DNA from: Veillonellales bacterium
GTDB lineage: Bacteria > Bacillota > Negativicutes > JAAYSF01
Length of the DNA stretch: 64,000 bases
Assembly (NCBI GenBank): GCA_039680175.1
Contig: JBDKTO010000074.1
Location: 165,724 to 229,723, forward strand
Direction of reading: 5' to 3'
A model generated the notes under the pieces. It was not told the DNA's origin and did not search any database. It saw nothing but the letters and a program-made list of their open reading frames with translations. The position numbers and the translations under genes are program-made. Positions 32,767-41,324 of this stretch are shown in pieces; the stretch's first letter is position 1, and each line of letters starts with the position of its first letter.

Positions 32767-33742
32767 ATTTTATAAACGACTTATCTTACTGATTTTACTG
32801 GTAGGATGCATATCGGGTGCAGTTATCTATTTTACAGTTGATATCCATACACTGCGCCACCTTAATGCTTTTCAGCCTTGGTCTCTGGGGCTTGCGCTGC
32901 TGCTGCTTGCTGTTGGGCTTTTTTTTGACGGCACGCGTTTGATGCATTTAGTTCGTATTTCCGGTGAACACATTCGTTTGGTTGAAGCCGTGCAGGTTGT
33001 CTTTGGCAACTATTTTCTCGCGCTCCTGACTCCCGGAGCGGCAGGCGGAGCGGTAGCACAAGTTATGTTCTTGCGCCGGGCCGGGGTTCCAACCGGAAAA
33101 GCCACTGTTTTGGTAGTTGTGCGGACAATTTTGTCGATTGTTTTTTTATTGGTTTGTTTACCGCTGGTGTTTTATCATGATCCCGGCCTTATGCCCTGGC
33201 TTTCGCAGCGAGTATTAGCCGTAGCTTCTATTGGCTGCGTTATTAGTGTATTTGGCGTTATATGGATGCTGCGGACCAGTCTGCCCAATTACCTTTTGGT
33301 TGTTTTAACAAAAAAAATAAGTCATACAAGACGCCGCCGGATATTTTCAGCGTATCGCGATGTGCGCGGCGCAGTGTTTATGCTTTCTTCCGCGCCTCGC
33401 AGCATGCTGCGAGTTTTGGCTGAATCCGCTGTCAGTTTGTTAGCCATCTATAGTGTCGTTCCCATTCTTTTTATGGGAATGGGAATAAGCTTTGATTGGA
33501 AGTATATTATGGGTAGAATGATTTTTCTCAACATATTGTTGTATTTTGCCCCGACACCGGGCGGATCGGGAATTGCCGAAGGGGGATTTGTCCTGTTGTT
33601 CAGTGACTTTCTGCCTTCCGGTACAGTAGGGATTGCGGCGGTAGCCTGGCGTATGCTGGCCGAATATGTTCCTTTTACCATTGGTTTATATTTTACAATC
33701 AAAGTTTTTGGCCGTGATTTTTTGAGCAACCAGATTAAATAG
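32759..33742 (+). CDS. UPF0104/AglD-like integral membrane protein (flippase or lysylphosphatidylglycerol-synthase-like)
   Basis: 327 residues, eight hydrophobic segments. The family pattern ALLTPGAAGGAVAQVMFLRRAGVPTGKA in the first third and ILLYFAPTPGGSGIAEGGF near the end identify the LPG_synthase_TM (UPF0104) group. Members often lie beside glycosyltransferases and are thought to move or remodel lipid-linked molecules. The catalytic domain of MprF is absent. ATG 32759 overlaps the preceding gene; GGAG upstream. The substrate is not known; the linked ArnT-like genes suggest an isoprenoid-phosphate sugar. Confidence 0.7.
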   Translation: MAKFYKRLILLILLVGCISGAVIYFTVDIHTLRHLNAFQPWSLGLALLLLAVGLFFDGTRLMHLVRISGEHIRLVEAVQVVFGNYFLALLTPGAAGGAVAQVMFLRRAGVPTGKATVLVVVRTILSIVFLLVCLPLVFYHDPGLMPWLSQRVLAVASIGCVISVFGVIWMLRTSLPNYLLVVLTKKISHTRRRRIFSAYRDVRGAVFMLSSAPRSMLRVLAESAVSLLAIYSVVPILFMGMGISFDWKYIMGRMIFLNILLYFAPTPGGSGIAEGGFVLLFSDFLPSGTVGIAAVAWRMLAEYVPFTIGLYFTIKVFGRDFLSNQIK

Positions 33743-33762
33743 GAATTAAGGAGGAAACATTC

Positions 33763-34674
33763 ATGAAAGCACTAGTTACAGGCGGCGCCGGTTTTATCGG
33801 ATCCCATATCGTCGATAAACTGGTACAGGAAAACTGCCGGGTGGTAGTAGTCGATAATTTGAGTACCGGACTGCGGAATAATCTGAACGCAAAGGCTAAG
33901 TTTGTCGAAATGGATATTCGCAGCCATGAATTAATTGATTTGTTTCAAACCGAGCAGTTTGATTATGTAATTCATCAGGCGGCTCAAACGATGGTTCCCA
34001 GTTCGATTGAAAATCCGGATTATGATTGTCAGGTCAATATTTTAGGAACAGTGAATGTATTGGAATGCTGTCGTAAAACCGGGGTAAAGCGGCTGGTATT
34101 TGCTTCGTCGGCGGCAGTGTACGGGAATGTGGAAACCATACCTGTTACCGAAACGGCTGAAACTTGTCCCACCTCATTTTACGGCCTGAGCAAGTTAACA
34201 GTGGAAAAGTATCTTTATTTATATCATGAGATTTATGGCTTCGATTATGTCGTTTTGCGCTATGCCAATGTATATGGAGAACGTCAGGGGGACGCCGGTG
34301 AAGGCGGGGTAGTCAGTATTTTTACCCGTAAAATTCATCAGGGCCAGCCGCTGACTATCTTTGGCGATGGCGGCCAAACCCGGGATTTTATTTATGTTGG
34401 CGATGTAGCCAATGCTAATTATCAGGCTATGGTGACGCCGAATGGAAATGCTGTGTATAATATTAGCACTCAAACCGAAACAAGTGTTAACACTTTAATC
34501 GAATTGTTAGGCAAAGCCTCCGGCCAAGCTGCAAGTAAAGAATACAGGGATCCCCGCGACGGCGATATTTACCGTTCTTTTTTAGCCAATGCTGCCGCGC
34601 GGCAAAATTTAGCCTGGACTCCGTCGATTCCCTTAGTTGAAGGGCTTTATCGGACATATCAATTTTCAAAGTAA
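33763..34674 (+). CDS. NAD-dependent sugar epimerase/dehydratase (UDP-glucose 4-epimerase-like)
   Basis: 303 residues, extended SDR family. NAD-binding GGAGFIGSHIV at 7-17, catalytic SSAAVYG (Ser) and YGLSKLTVEKYL (Tyr-x3-Lys), NVYGERQGDAGEGGVV and IFGDGGQTRDFIYVGD at the substrate side. It probably prepares the sugar nucleotide for the glycosyltransferases downstream. GGAGG in the 20-base gap to the previous gene. The GalE annotation is the nearest; WbpP or other epimerases remain possible. Confidence 0.82.
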   Translation: MKALVTGGAGFIGSHIVDKLVQENCRVVVVDNLSTGLRNNLNAKAKFVEMDIRSHELIDLFQTEQFDYVIHQAAQTMVPSSIENPDYDCQVNILGTVNVLECCRKTGVKRLVFASSAAVYGNVETIPVTETAETCPTSFYGLSKLTVEKYLYLYHEIYGFDYVVLRYANVYGERQGDAGEGGVVSIFTRKIHQGQPLTIFGDGGQTRDFIYVGDVANANYQAMVTPNGNAVYNISTQTETSVNTLIELLGKASGQAASKEYRDPRDGDIYRSFLANAAARQNLAWTPSIPLVEGLYRTYQFSK

Positions 34675-34705
34675 AGGGTAGAGCAATAAACAGGAGGTTG
34701 AAATT

Positions 34706-36247
34706 TTGAGACGTTGGATGCCCGGCCTTTGGCTAGTTATAGGTGTTACTGGTTTAGTTATGTTTTTAAATTTAGGCGGAATACCTTTGCTAGATCCGGA
34801 CGAACCGGTTTATGCGGAGACAGCGAAAGAAATGATTGCCTATAATGATTTTATTTCGCCGCGAATTTATGGTGAATATTGGTATGACAAACCGCCGATG
34901 TATTATTGGCTGGTAGCTGCAGCGTATAAAATTGGCGGCATCAGCGAATTTACATCCCGGTTTCCCTCGGCCTTATTAGCGGTATTTTGTACGGCTGCGG
35001 TATATTTATCGGCGGCGCGGCTGTTTAATCAACGGACTGCGGTTGCCAGCGGGCTGATTCTTGCTACCAGTATTGAATTTTTTTATCTTGGCAAAGCGGC
35101 AGTCACCGATATCACTTTAACTTTTTTTCTTACGGCAGCCTTATTGGCGTTTATTGAAAAGCGTTACTACTGGTTTTATATTTTTGCCGGGTTGGCGACT
35201 GTTACCAAAGGACCGGTTGGTTTATTGTTTCCCGGAGGAATTGTATTTTTTTATCTATTGGCAACGGGTAAATGGTTTTTATTGAAAAATATGAAAATAC
35301 CAATCGGTATTTTGCTGGCTGCTCTCGTTGGCCTTCCCTGGTATTATGCAATGTACCGGCTTCACGGCGGGGTATTTATTGATACCTTTTTGGGTTTTCA
35401 TAATATAACCCGGTTTACTTCGCCGGAGCATCCGGAACTTGTTCTTTGGTATTTCTATATTCCGGTTCTGTTGCTGGGATTTTTCCCCTGGACAGCCGTT
35501 ATGGCTCAAGCGGTGTGGACTTCCCTGATAAAAAGCAGTAAACGGGATTTTCAGATTTTATGTTTTTTGAATACCTGGCTGATATTTATCTTCCTGTTTT
35601 TTACCATTTCTCAGACGAAGCTGGTATCCTATATCCTGCCAATGTATCCTCCCTTAGCCATTGTTACGGGCTGGTATGTAGATCAAGTCTGGAATCGGCT
35701 AAGCCGGTATCAGTCGGTTTTGTGGTCAGCTTTATTGGCGCTTTTTTCCCTGGTAATCGTTGCTAGTTTGTTATTAGGACTTAAACCGATGCCGCTTTTG
35801 CAAAACAGCGGGATAGTATTGGCGGCTGTGCTCCTGCTAAGTGCTTGTTTCACTATCTTTTTTCTTTGGCGGCAGCGGGTCAGCCGTGCTTTTGGCGCGC
35901 AAATCATTGGGATCATTGTGTCTTCGATGGTATTGTTTTCCCTAATTTTTCCTGTGGCTGCGCCCAAGTTTGCGGCAAATGATATTGGCAAAGCATTTAA
36001 CGACAATTATGACGGAATTACTTCTGTCTATATAATTAAATTTTTACATCCCGGCTTCACCTTTTATACGGATGTATATGGCATTGAATTGGCAGAAATT
36101 GATGATTTGCCCACAGCGCTGCAAGCGAGTCAGAGAGCTTATTTTGTGATTCGCCAATTGGATTATGATCAGTTGGCACCGGAAATTCGCCGGCAGTTAT
36201 CTGTGGTAAGCACTTCGGCCGATAAATTTTTATTGTTAAAACAATAG
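34706..36247 (+). CDS. ArnT-like family 39 glycosyltransferase (copy 1)
   Basis: 513 residues, many membrane segments. LLDPDEPVYAETAKEMIAYNDFISPRIYGEYWYDKPPMYYWLVA near the N terminus carries the Asp/Glu motif of GT-C enzymes and is the ArnT/PMT pattern. These inner-membrane transferases move a sugar from an isoprenoid phosphate to a lipid or protein on the periplasmic face (ArnT: aminoarabinose to lipid A). Start TTG 34706 after AGGAGG. About 500 residues is normal. The neighbouring gene (36260) is a relative, so a duplication is likely. The acceptor is inferred from the diderm setting. Confidence 0.8.
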   Translation: MRRWMPGLWLVIGVTGLVMFLNLGGIPLLDPDEPVYAETAKEMIAYNDFISPRIYGEYWYDKPPMYYWLVAAAYKIGGISEFTSRFPSALLAVFCTAAVYLSAARLFNQRTAVASGLILATSIEFFYLGKAAVTDITLTFFLTAALLAFIEKRYYWFYIFAGLATVTKGPVGLLFPGGIVFFYLLATGKWFLLKNMKIPIGILLAALVGLPWYYAMYRLHGGVFIDTFLGFHNITRFTSPEHPELVLWYFYIPVLLLGFFPWTAVMAQAVWTSLIKSSKRDFQILCFLNTWLIFIFLFFTISQTKLVSYILPMYPPLAIVTGWYVDQVWNRLSRYQSVLWSALLALFSLVIVASLLLGLKPMPLLQNSGIVLAAVLLLSACFTIFFLWRQRVSRAFGAQIIGIIVSSMVLFSLIFPVAAPKFAANDIGKAFNDNYDGITSVYIIKFLHPGFTFYTDVYGIELAEIDDLPTALQASQRAYFVIRQLDYDQLAPEIRRQLSVVSTSADKFLLLKQ

Positions 36248-36259
36248 CGGGGGGATAAT

Positions 36260-37867
36260 ATGCAAATCCGTACACGGACTTTTCTTGTTTTTTTGCTGGC
36301 GTTAGTTTTTTATCTGCCGCTGAATTCTTATCTGCCGATAACCGATCCGGTAGAGGCTAATTATGCTTTGACGGCAAAAGAGATGCTGCTGAGCGGAGAT
36401 TGGCTTTCGCCCCGGATTTATGGTCAGTTTTGGTTTGATAAACCGGTCATGATCTACTGGCTGATTGCCATTAGTTATAAAATTTTTGGTATTACCGAAT
36501 TTGCCGCCCGGTTTCCGGCCGGGGTGTTCAGCGCCGGCAGCGTTGCTTTCGCTTATTGGTTTGCCAATCGGCTCTTTTATAGCAGAAGGACCGGAATTTT
36601 GAGTGCCATTGTTCTGGCGACGTCACTGGAATTTTCGCTGTTAGCGAAAATGATTATTACCGATGCCGTTTTATTTTTTTTCTCCAGCGTTTCTTTGGCG
36701 GTTTTTTATCTCGGATTACGGGAAGAGAAAAAATTTTGGTATGTGATTGCCTATGTGACTGCCGGGCTGGCGGTATTGACGAAAGGACCCATCGGTTTGC
36801 TGCTGCCGGGGTTAATTGTATTTTCGTATATTATAGTTACCCGGCAATGGGTGCTTTTTACAAAACTTTTTTTAATACCGGGACTGGTTTGCTTTTCCCT
36901 GGTCGCAGTTCCCTGGTACTGGTTGATGTATGCAGTTCACGGCAATGATTTTATCGATACCTTCCTGGGTTTGCATAATTATCTGCGGGCTACTGTAGCG
37001 GAGCATCCCCGGGATAATGTCTTTTATTATTATTTTGTTTTGTTTCCGCTGAGCATTATGCCGTGGACGGGAGTGGCGATAAAGTCGGTACTATCTCTCC
37101 CTTTGCGTAAAGCTACAGATCATTTTGCTTTTTTGACGATATGGCCGACTGTAATCATCCTTTTTTATACGCTGATGGCCACAAAATATCCTACTTACGT
37201 TTTTCCCGCTATCTTTCCGGTTGCCTTGTTGTCCGGAGCGTATATGAACGGTTTACTGAAAACCAATCAGCGCCAACCCTGGTTATGGCTTACCGGTCCG
37301 GCAGTTCTGTTCATTGGGATACTGGCAGTTGGCAGCAAATTTTTTCTGCCCGTTGTTAACGCGGCAATGTTGTATGGTATCGCATTACTTTCTGCAGCGG
37401 TTTTACTGTGGGTTCAATTCAAAGGGAAACATACCCGGCTGCCGGTTGCAGCCGGGCTGCTCGTGGCAATTTTCAGTATGACAATGTTCTATTGCGGGTT
37501 GATTCCCCTTGCCGGGGCTCGCTCCGCCAAGTCTATCGTTCAAAATGTACCCAAGCAAGATGCAGTTCTGGCATCCTATGGGGATTATTCTACTTCCGCA
37601 GTATTTTATAGCGGATATATTATGCCTCGGTTAATTGAGAAATCGGAAGTCGACAAAGTGAAAAGTGTGTGGTCCGGCAAATATACGATGCCGACAATGA
37701 CGCTCGAGTCTTTTGAAGCGATGACAAAAAATAATTCCCGCTCCTTTATTATCGTGAAGGAAAATAATCAGCTTGCATGGCAAAATACCTCACTGGCAGA
37801 GCATTTTTATCCAGTTGCCCGGCAAGACGGGAAATTTTTATATCGTCGCAGGATTGCAATTCCGTAA
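36260..37867 (+). CDS. ArnT-like family 39 glycosyltransferase (copy 2)
   Basis: 535 residues. The same GT-C pattern (ITDPVEANYALTAKEMLLSGDWLSPRIYGQFWFDKPVMIYWLIA) and the same helix layout as the gene upstream, to which it is clearly related (LTKGPIGLLLPGLIVF against VTKGPVGLLFPGGIVF). ATG 36260 follows GGGGGG by a few bases; 12-base gap. It is last in the operon. Two copies could act on two sites or two sugars. The C-terminal soluble part differs most. Confidence 0.8.
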   Translation: MQIRTRTFLVFLLALVFYLPLNSYLPITDPVEANYALTAKEMLLSGDWLSPRIYGQFWFDKPVMIYWLIAISYKIFGITEFAARFPAGVFSAGSVAFAYWFANRLFYSRRTGILSAIVLATSLEFSLLAKMIITDAVLFFFSSVSLAVFYLGLREEKKFWYVIAYVTAGLAVLTKGPIGLLLPGLIVFSYIIVTRQWVLFTKLFLIPGLVCFSLVAVPWYWLMYAVHGNDFIDTFLGLHNYLRATVAEHPRDNVFYYYFVLFPLSIMPWTGVAIKSVLSLPLRKATDHFAFLTIWPTVIILFYTLMATKYPTYVFPAIFPVALLSGAYMNGLLKTNQRQPWLWLTGPAVLFIGILAVGSKFFLPVVNAAMLYGIALLSAAVLLWVQFKGKHTRLPVAAGLLVAIFSMTMFYCGLIPLAGARSAKSIVQNVPKQDAVLASYGDYSTSAVFYSGYIMPRLIEKSEVDKVKSVWSGKYTMPTMTLESFEAMTKNNSRSFIIVKENNQLAWQNTSLAEHFYPVARQDGKFLYRRRIAIP

Positions 37868-37994
37868 ATGAAATATTTTTGAATATTCTTTGGCAGGAAT
37901 TTTATAAAATAACCGGAATAGGTTACTATATGTTGCATAGTATAGGATGTCGCCTGTAATGATTGATAGTAAAATTCAATAATACATAGCAACT

Positions 37995-38152
37995 GGGAAT
38001 AGGTGCTTACGCTTAAAATGGGAAGTCCGGTGTAATCCCGGCACGGTCCCGCCACTGTAATGGAGAGTTCATTTATAATAAACCACTGGAGTTTCCGGGA
38101 AGGTATAAATGAACGATGAATCAAAGTCAGGAGACCTGCCTGTTCTGACACA
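37995..38152 (+). promoter_or_regulatory. Cobalamin (adenosylcobalamin) riboswitch
   Basis: The conserved core is read at 38001-38060 (AGGTGCTTAC, then GGGAAG...CGGTG, then a CCCGGCACGG-type and GCCACTGTAA segment). The B12 box AAAGTCAGGAGACCTGCC is at 38123-38140. It precedes the cobalamin operon and should lower its expression when the coenzyme is plentiful. The gene-free region 37868-38236 is filled by this element and its expression platform. Confidence 0.95.
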
Positions 38153-38175
38153 CGCCGTTATGACCTACGAAAGAT

Positions 38176-38236
38176 AGGCAGGTGGGTAAAATAATCATGT
38201 TGTTTATTTATGCCTCCTGCCAGGGGGGTTTTTATT
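38176..38236 (+). terminator. Riboswitch expression platform with terminator overlapping the cbiD ribosome site
   Basis: CCTCCT (38213-38218) can pair with AGGGGG (38222-38227), followed by a T-rich run to 38238: a terminator. CCTGCC (38216-38221) can instead pair with GGCAGG (38177-38182), and that arm can alternatively pair with CCTGCCT (38135-38141) in the B12 box. GGGGGG is also the only ribosome site for cbiD, so the platform may act on translation as well. Confidence 0.6.
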
Positions 38237-39337
38237 TTGTTAAAAACATTGCGGACAGGAATTACCACGGGAACGTGTGCAGCCGCGGCTGCCAAGGCCG
38301 CTATATTAGCCTGGCTTGACCAGCCGCAGGAAGCAGTCGAGGTTACTTCTCCCCAGGGCCGTAAGATTGAAGTAAAGATAAATTCAAGCTGGTCATTGTC
38401 TCAGGGCGGACAAGCTTCAGTAATTAAGGATGCCGGCGACGACCCGGATATTACCAATGGGATCGCAATCTTTACAGAAGTTGAAATTACAAAACAGGCA
38501 GACATTATCCTAAAAGCCGGCAGCGGAGTAGGTGTGGTAACGAAACCGGGCTTATCGGTACCAGTGGGGGAACCGGCCATCAATCCGGGCCCGCGGCAAA
38601 TGATTACCCAGGCCATCCGTGATGTATTGCCCCCCGGGCATGGGGCGGTTGCTACTGTTTTTATACCGGCAGGAGAGAAGCTGGCCCGGCGGACGCTAAA
38701 TCCCACACTGGGTATTGTGGGCGGGTTATCAATTATTGGTACAACCGGTATCGTGAATCCGATGTCGGAAGAAGCTTTCAAGAATTCACTGACTCCCCAA
38801 ATCAGTGTGGTAAAAGCACTTGGCGGGGAGGATATTGTATTTGTACCGGGGAAAATGGGTCAGGATATTGCCATTCACCGCTATGGACTGCCGGCTGAGC
38901 GGGTAGTTCAGTGCAGCAATTTTATCGGGCATATGCTGGAGGGAGCTGTCCACTACGGCATGAAGCGGGTTTTGCTGTTTGGGCACTTAGGTAAACTCGT
39001 AAAAGTAGCTGCCGGGATTTTTCATACTCACAACCGAATGGCTGATGCCCGCATGGAAACTCTGGCCGCCTATTTGGCGGCCAAGGGCGCATCAACACAA
39101 GTGGTGCAGGAAGTGCTTGCTTGTATGACCACCGAGGCGGCCATTCCTATTATTGAAAAGTGCCAGTTGACGTCAGTGTACGATCTGCTTGCCGAGCGGG
39201 CCAGTATCCGGTCCATGCGGTTTGTATTTGGCGACTTGCAGGTAGGTACAGCGATCGTTACTTTACGGGGTAATATTCTCGGTTTGGACGAAAATGCCCG
39301 GGAAATTGGAGGCAGTTTAGGATGGAACATAAAATAA
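38237..39337 (+). CDS. cbiD: CbiD, cobalt-precorrin-5B C1-methyltransferase
   Basis: About 366 residues. CbiD methylates C1 of cobalt-precorrin-5B in the anaerobic cobalamin route. TGITTGTCAAAAAKAA at the start, DAGDDPDITNG, GEPAINPGPRQMI and IGTTGIVNPMSEEAF are its marks. The TTG at 38237 lies 8 bases after GGGGGG and is preferred to ATG 38210, which falls inside the terminator stem. First gene of the operon; overlaps cbiE by 16 bases. Confidence 0.93.
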   Translation: MLKTLRTGITTGTCAAAAAKAAILAWLDQPQEAVEVTSPQGRKIEVKINSSWSLSQGGQASVIKDAGDDPDITNGIAIFTEVEITKQADIILKAGSGVGVVTKPGLSVPVGEPAINPGPRQMITQAIRDVLPPGHGAVATVFIPAGEKLARRTLNPTLGIVGGLSIIGTTGIVNPMSEEAFKNSLTPQISVVKALGGEDIVFVPGKMGQDIAIHRYGLPAERVVQCSNFIGHMLEGAVHYGMKRVLLFGHLGKLVKVAAGIFHTHNRMADARMETLAAYLAAKGASTQVVQEVLACMTTEAAIPIIEKCQLTSVYDLLAERASIRSMRFVFGDLQVGTAIVTLRGNILGLDENAREIGGSLGWNIK

Positions 39338-39948
39338 CGGTTGTCGGCATTGGTCCCGGTTCGCCGGAATATTTGCCGCCAATTGCCCAAAAAGCTATCG
39401 ATTCGGCTGCCATTCTGGTTGGCAGTCAACGGGCTCTGGATACGTTTGCCACAGAAAAATCCCGCAATAAAGTCATTGATAAAGATATCGCCGGTGTTTT
39501 GGCCTTTATTCGTGCATGTTTGCAAGAGGAAGATGTGGTGGTCATGGTATCCGGTGATCCTGGCTTTTACAGTTTGCTGACGGCACTGCGGGGCGAATTT
39601 TCTGCCGACCGGTTATCGGTAATTCCGGGAATCAGTTCCGTTCAGCTGGCATTTGCCCGGCTGGCGGATACCTGGCAGGATGCTGTTCTAGTCAGCATGC
39701 ACGGCCGTAGTCCGGATACGGCGATGCTTCAGTATGCCAAAAATAAAAAATTAGCAATTTTAACGGACCGCCGTCACTCGCCGCAGTATATTGCTCGCGA
39801 GCTATTGCGTTGTGGCTGGCCAATTGACGCAGCGGTTTGTTTATGCGCCGGCCTTTCTTATGCTGATGAGCATATTTTAACAACAACTTTGGCGGCAACT
39901 GCCGAACTGGCAGGCTTTGACCATTGTGTAATGGTGGTGACAGAATGA
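39322..39948 (+). CDS. cbiE: CbiE, cobalt-precorrin-7 C5-methyltransferase
   Basis: 208 residues of the SAM-dependent tetrapyrrole methylase fold. VVGIGPGSPEYLPP at the N terminus, VMVSGDPGFYSLL and VIPGISSVQLAFARL are signature strings. CbiE methylates C5; CbiT, encoded next, handles C15 and decarboxylation, and the two are one protein (CobL) in aerobes. Overlaps cbiD at the start and shares ATGA with cbiT at the end. Confidence 0.93.
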   Translation: MEHKITVVGIGPGSPEYLPPIAQKAIDSAAILVGSQRALDTFATEKSRNKVIDKDIAGVLAFIRACLQEEDVVVMVSGDPGFYSLLTALRGEFSADRLSVIPGISSVQLAFARLADTWQDAVLVSMHGRSPDTAMLQYAKNKKLAILTDRRHSPQYIARELLRCGWPIDAAVCLCAGLSYADEHILTTTLAATAELAGFDHCVMVVTE

Positions 39949-40526
39949 CTCATTTTTTCGGTATTCCCGATGAACAATTCATCCGCGGCAATATTCCCAT
40001 GACCAAACAGGAAATACGAACGATGGTCCTGGCAAAAGCTCGTATTTGTCCGCATGATATTGTTGTTGACGTTGGCGCCGGCACTGGTTCTCTTTCCATT
40101 GAAGCCGCACTCCAGGCTGAGGCAGGGAAGGTGTATGCAATTGAGCGGGAACAGGAAGGCATTGAATTAATCCGCGCCAATGCCGTCAAATTCGGCCTTT
40201 CCAATCTTGTTGCCATTTCCGGTACTGCACCGGCGGCAATGAAAGCTGTTCCTGCTAAAGCGGATGTTTTGCTGATCGGCGGCAGCGGCGGGCATTTGCC
40301 AGAAATTTTAGCTGAAGGAAGTGCTTTTTTAAAGCAGAATGGACGCATGGTCATTACCGCTGTCACCATAGAAACATTGCAGCAATCTTTGCACTTTATG
40401 CGGCAGGCCGCTGATTTTTCCTGCGAGGCCTTTGGCCTGCAGGTAACCCGGATCCGTCAGGTCGGTGCAGGCAATATGCTCCAGGCGCTGAATCCGATTT
40501 ATATTATCGCTTGCACTAAAGTTTAG
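39945..40526 (+). CDS. cbiT: CbiT, cobalt-precorrin-6B C15-methyltransferase (decarboxylating)
   Basis: 193 residues. A class I methyltransferase (DVGAGTGSLSIEAAL, AIEREQEGIELI) that methylates C15 and decarboxylates the C12 acetate. The start is ATG 39945 in the ATGA junction with cbiE; the upstream ATG 39924 would lie inside cbiE. The N-terminal FGIPDEQFIRGNIPMTKQEIR is family-specific. A 42-base gap with AAAGGAGGC leads to cbiF. Confidence 0.93.
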   Translation: MTHFFGIPDEQFIRGNIPMTKQEIRTMVLAKARICPHDIVVDVGAGTGSLSIEAALQAEAGKVYAIEREQEGIELIRANAVKFGLSNLVAISGTAPAAMKAVPAKADVLLIGGSGGHLPEILAEGSAFLKQNGRMVITAVTIETLQQSLHFMRQAADFSCEAFGLQVTRIRQVGAGNMLQALNPIYIIACTKV

Positions 40527-40568
40527 TACGGAAACGTGATTATTTATTAGTTAAAGGAGGCTTTTGCG

Positions 40569-41324
40569 ATGCAGGTAGTGTTTGTAGGAGCAGGCCCGGG
40601 CGACCCGGAATTAATAACGGTAAAGGGCCAGCGTCTGCTGCAGGCTGCGGATGTTATTATTTATGCCGGGTCCTTAGTCAATCCGGCGTTACTGTCCCTG
40701 GCAAAGCCGGGTACGAAAATTTATAATAGTGCTTCCATGACGCTGGAACAGGTAATTGAAGTAATAGAAACAGCAGTCACTGCCGGTAAAAAAGTAGTCC
40801 GTCTCCATACCGGCGATCCCAGCATTTACGGTGCGATTCAGGAACAAATGGACGCTTTGGACCAAAAACAGATCGCTTATGAAGTTATACCCGGAGTCAG
40901 TTCTTTTTTAGCAACGGCAGCGGCCTTAAAACGGGAGTATACCCTGCCCGATGTTTCACAAACGGTAATTATTACCCGTTTGGAAGGCCGGACGCCTGTA
41001 CCGGAAAAAGAAAAATTAGCTAGTCTGGCAAGTCATAACGCAACTATGTGTATTTTTTTAAGTGTGCATATGCTGGATAATGTTGTGGCGGAATTAATCA
41101 AAGGCGGCTATACTGAAGCTACGCCGGTGGCGATTGTCCAAAAAGCATCCTGGCCTGATCAGCAAATTTTGCGGGGGACGTTGTCCACTATTGCCGGAAT
41201 TGTGAAAAATGCCGGGGTTAACCGGACGGCAATGATTGTCGTCGGGCAATGTCTGGAAGGCAATTATTCATTATCCCGCCTTTATGCGCCTGAATTTGGT
41301 CATATGTTCCGGGAGGCAAAATGA
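40569..41324 (+). CDS. cbiF: CbiF, cobalt-precorrin-4 C11-methyltransferase
   Basis: 251 residues, tetrapyrrole methylase family. FVGAGPGDPELITVKGQRLL, YAGSLVNPALL, LHTGDPSIYGAIQEQM and VIPGVSSFLATAAAL define CbiF/CobM. It sets the C11 methyl group before CbiG opens the lactone. Overlaps cbiG by 4 bases (ATGA). Confidence 0.95.
   Translation: MQVVFVGAGPGDPELITVKGQRLLQAADVIIYAGSLVNPALLSLAKPGTKIYNSASMTLEQVIEVIETAVTAGKKVVRLHTGDPSIYGAIQEQMDALDQKQIAYEVIPGVSSFLATAAALKREYTLPDVSQTVIITRLEGRTPVPEKEKLASLASHNATMCIFLSVHMLDNVVAELIKGGYTEATPVAIVQKASWPDQQILRGTLSTIAGIVKNAGVNRTAMIVVGQCLEGNYSLSRLYAPEFGHMFREAK

Noticed and set aside
37918..37945. Inverted-looking TACTATATG...CATAGTA before the riboswitch
   Set aside because: Imperfect, short and without a T run; could be chance in AT-rich sequence.
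39070..39525. 151-codon minus-strand ORF across cbiD and cbiE
   Set aside because: Antisense to two confident cobalamin genes that overlap in the plus frame.
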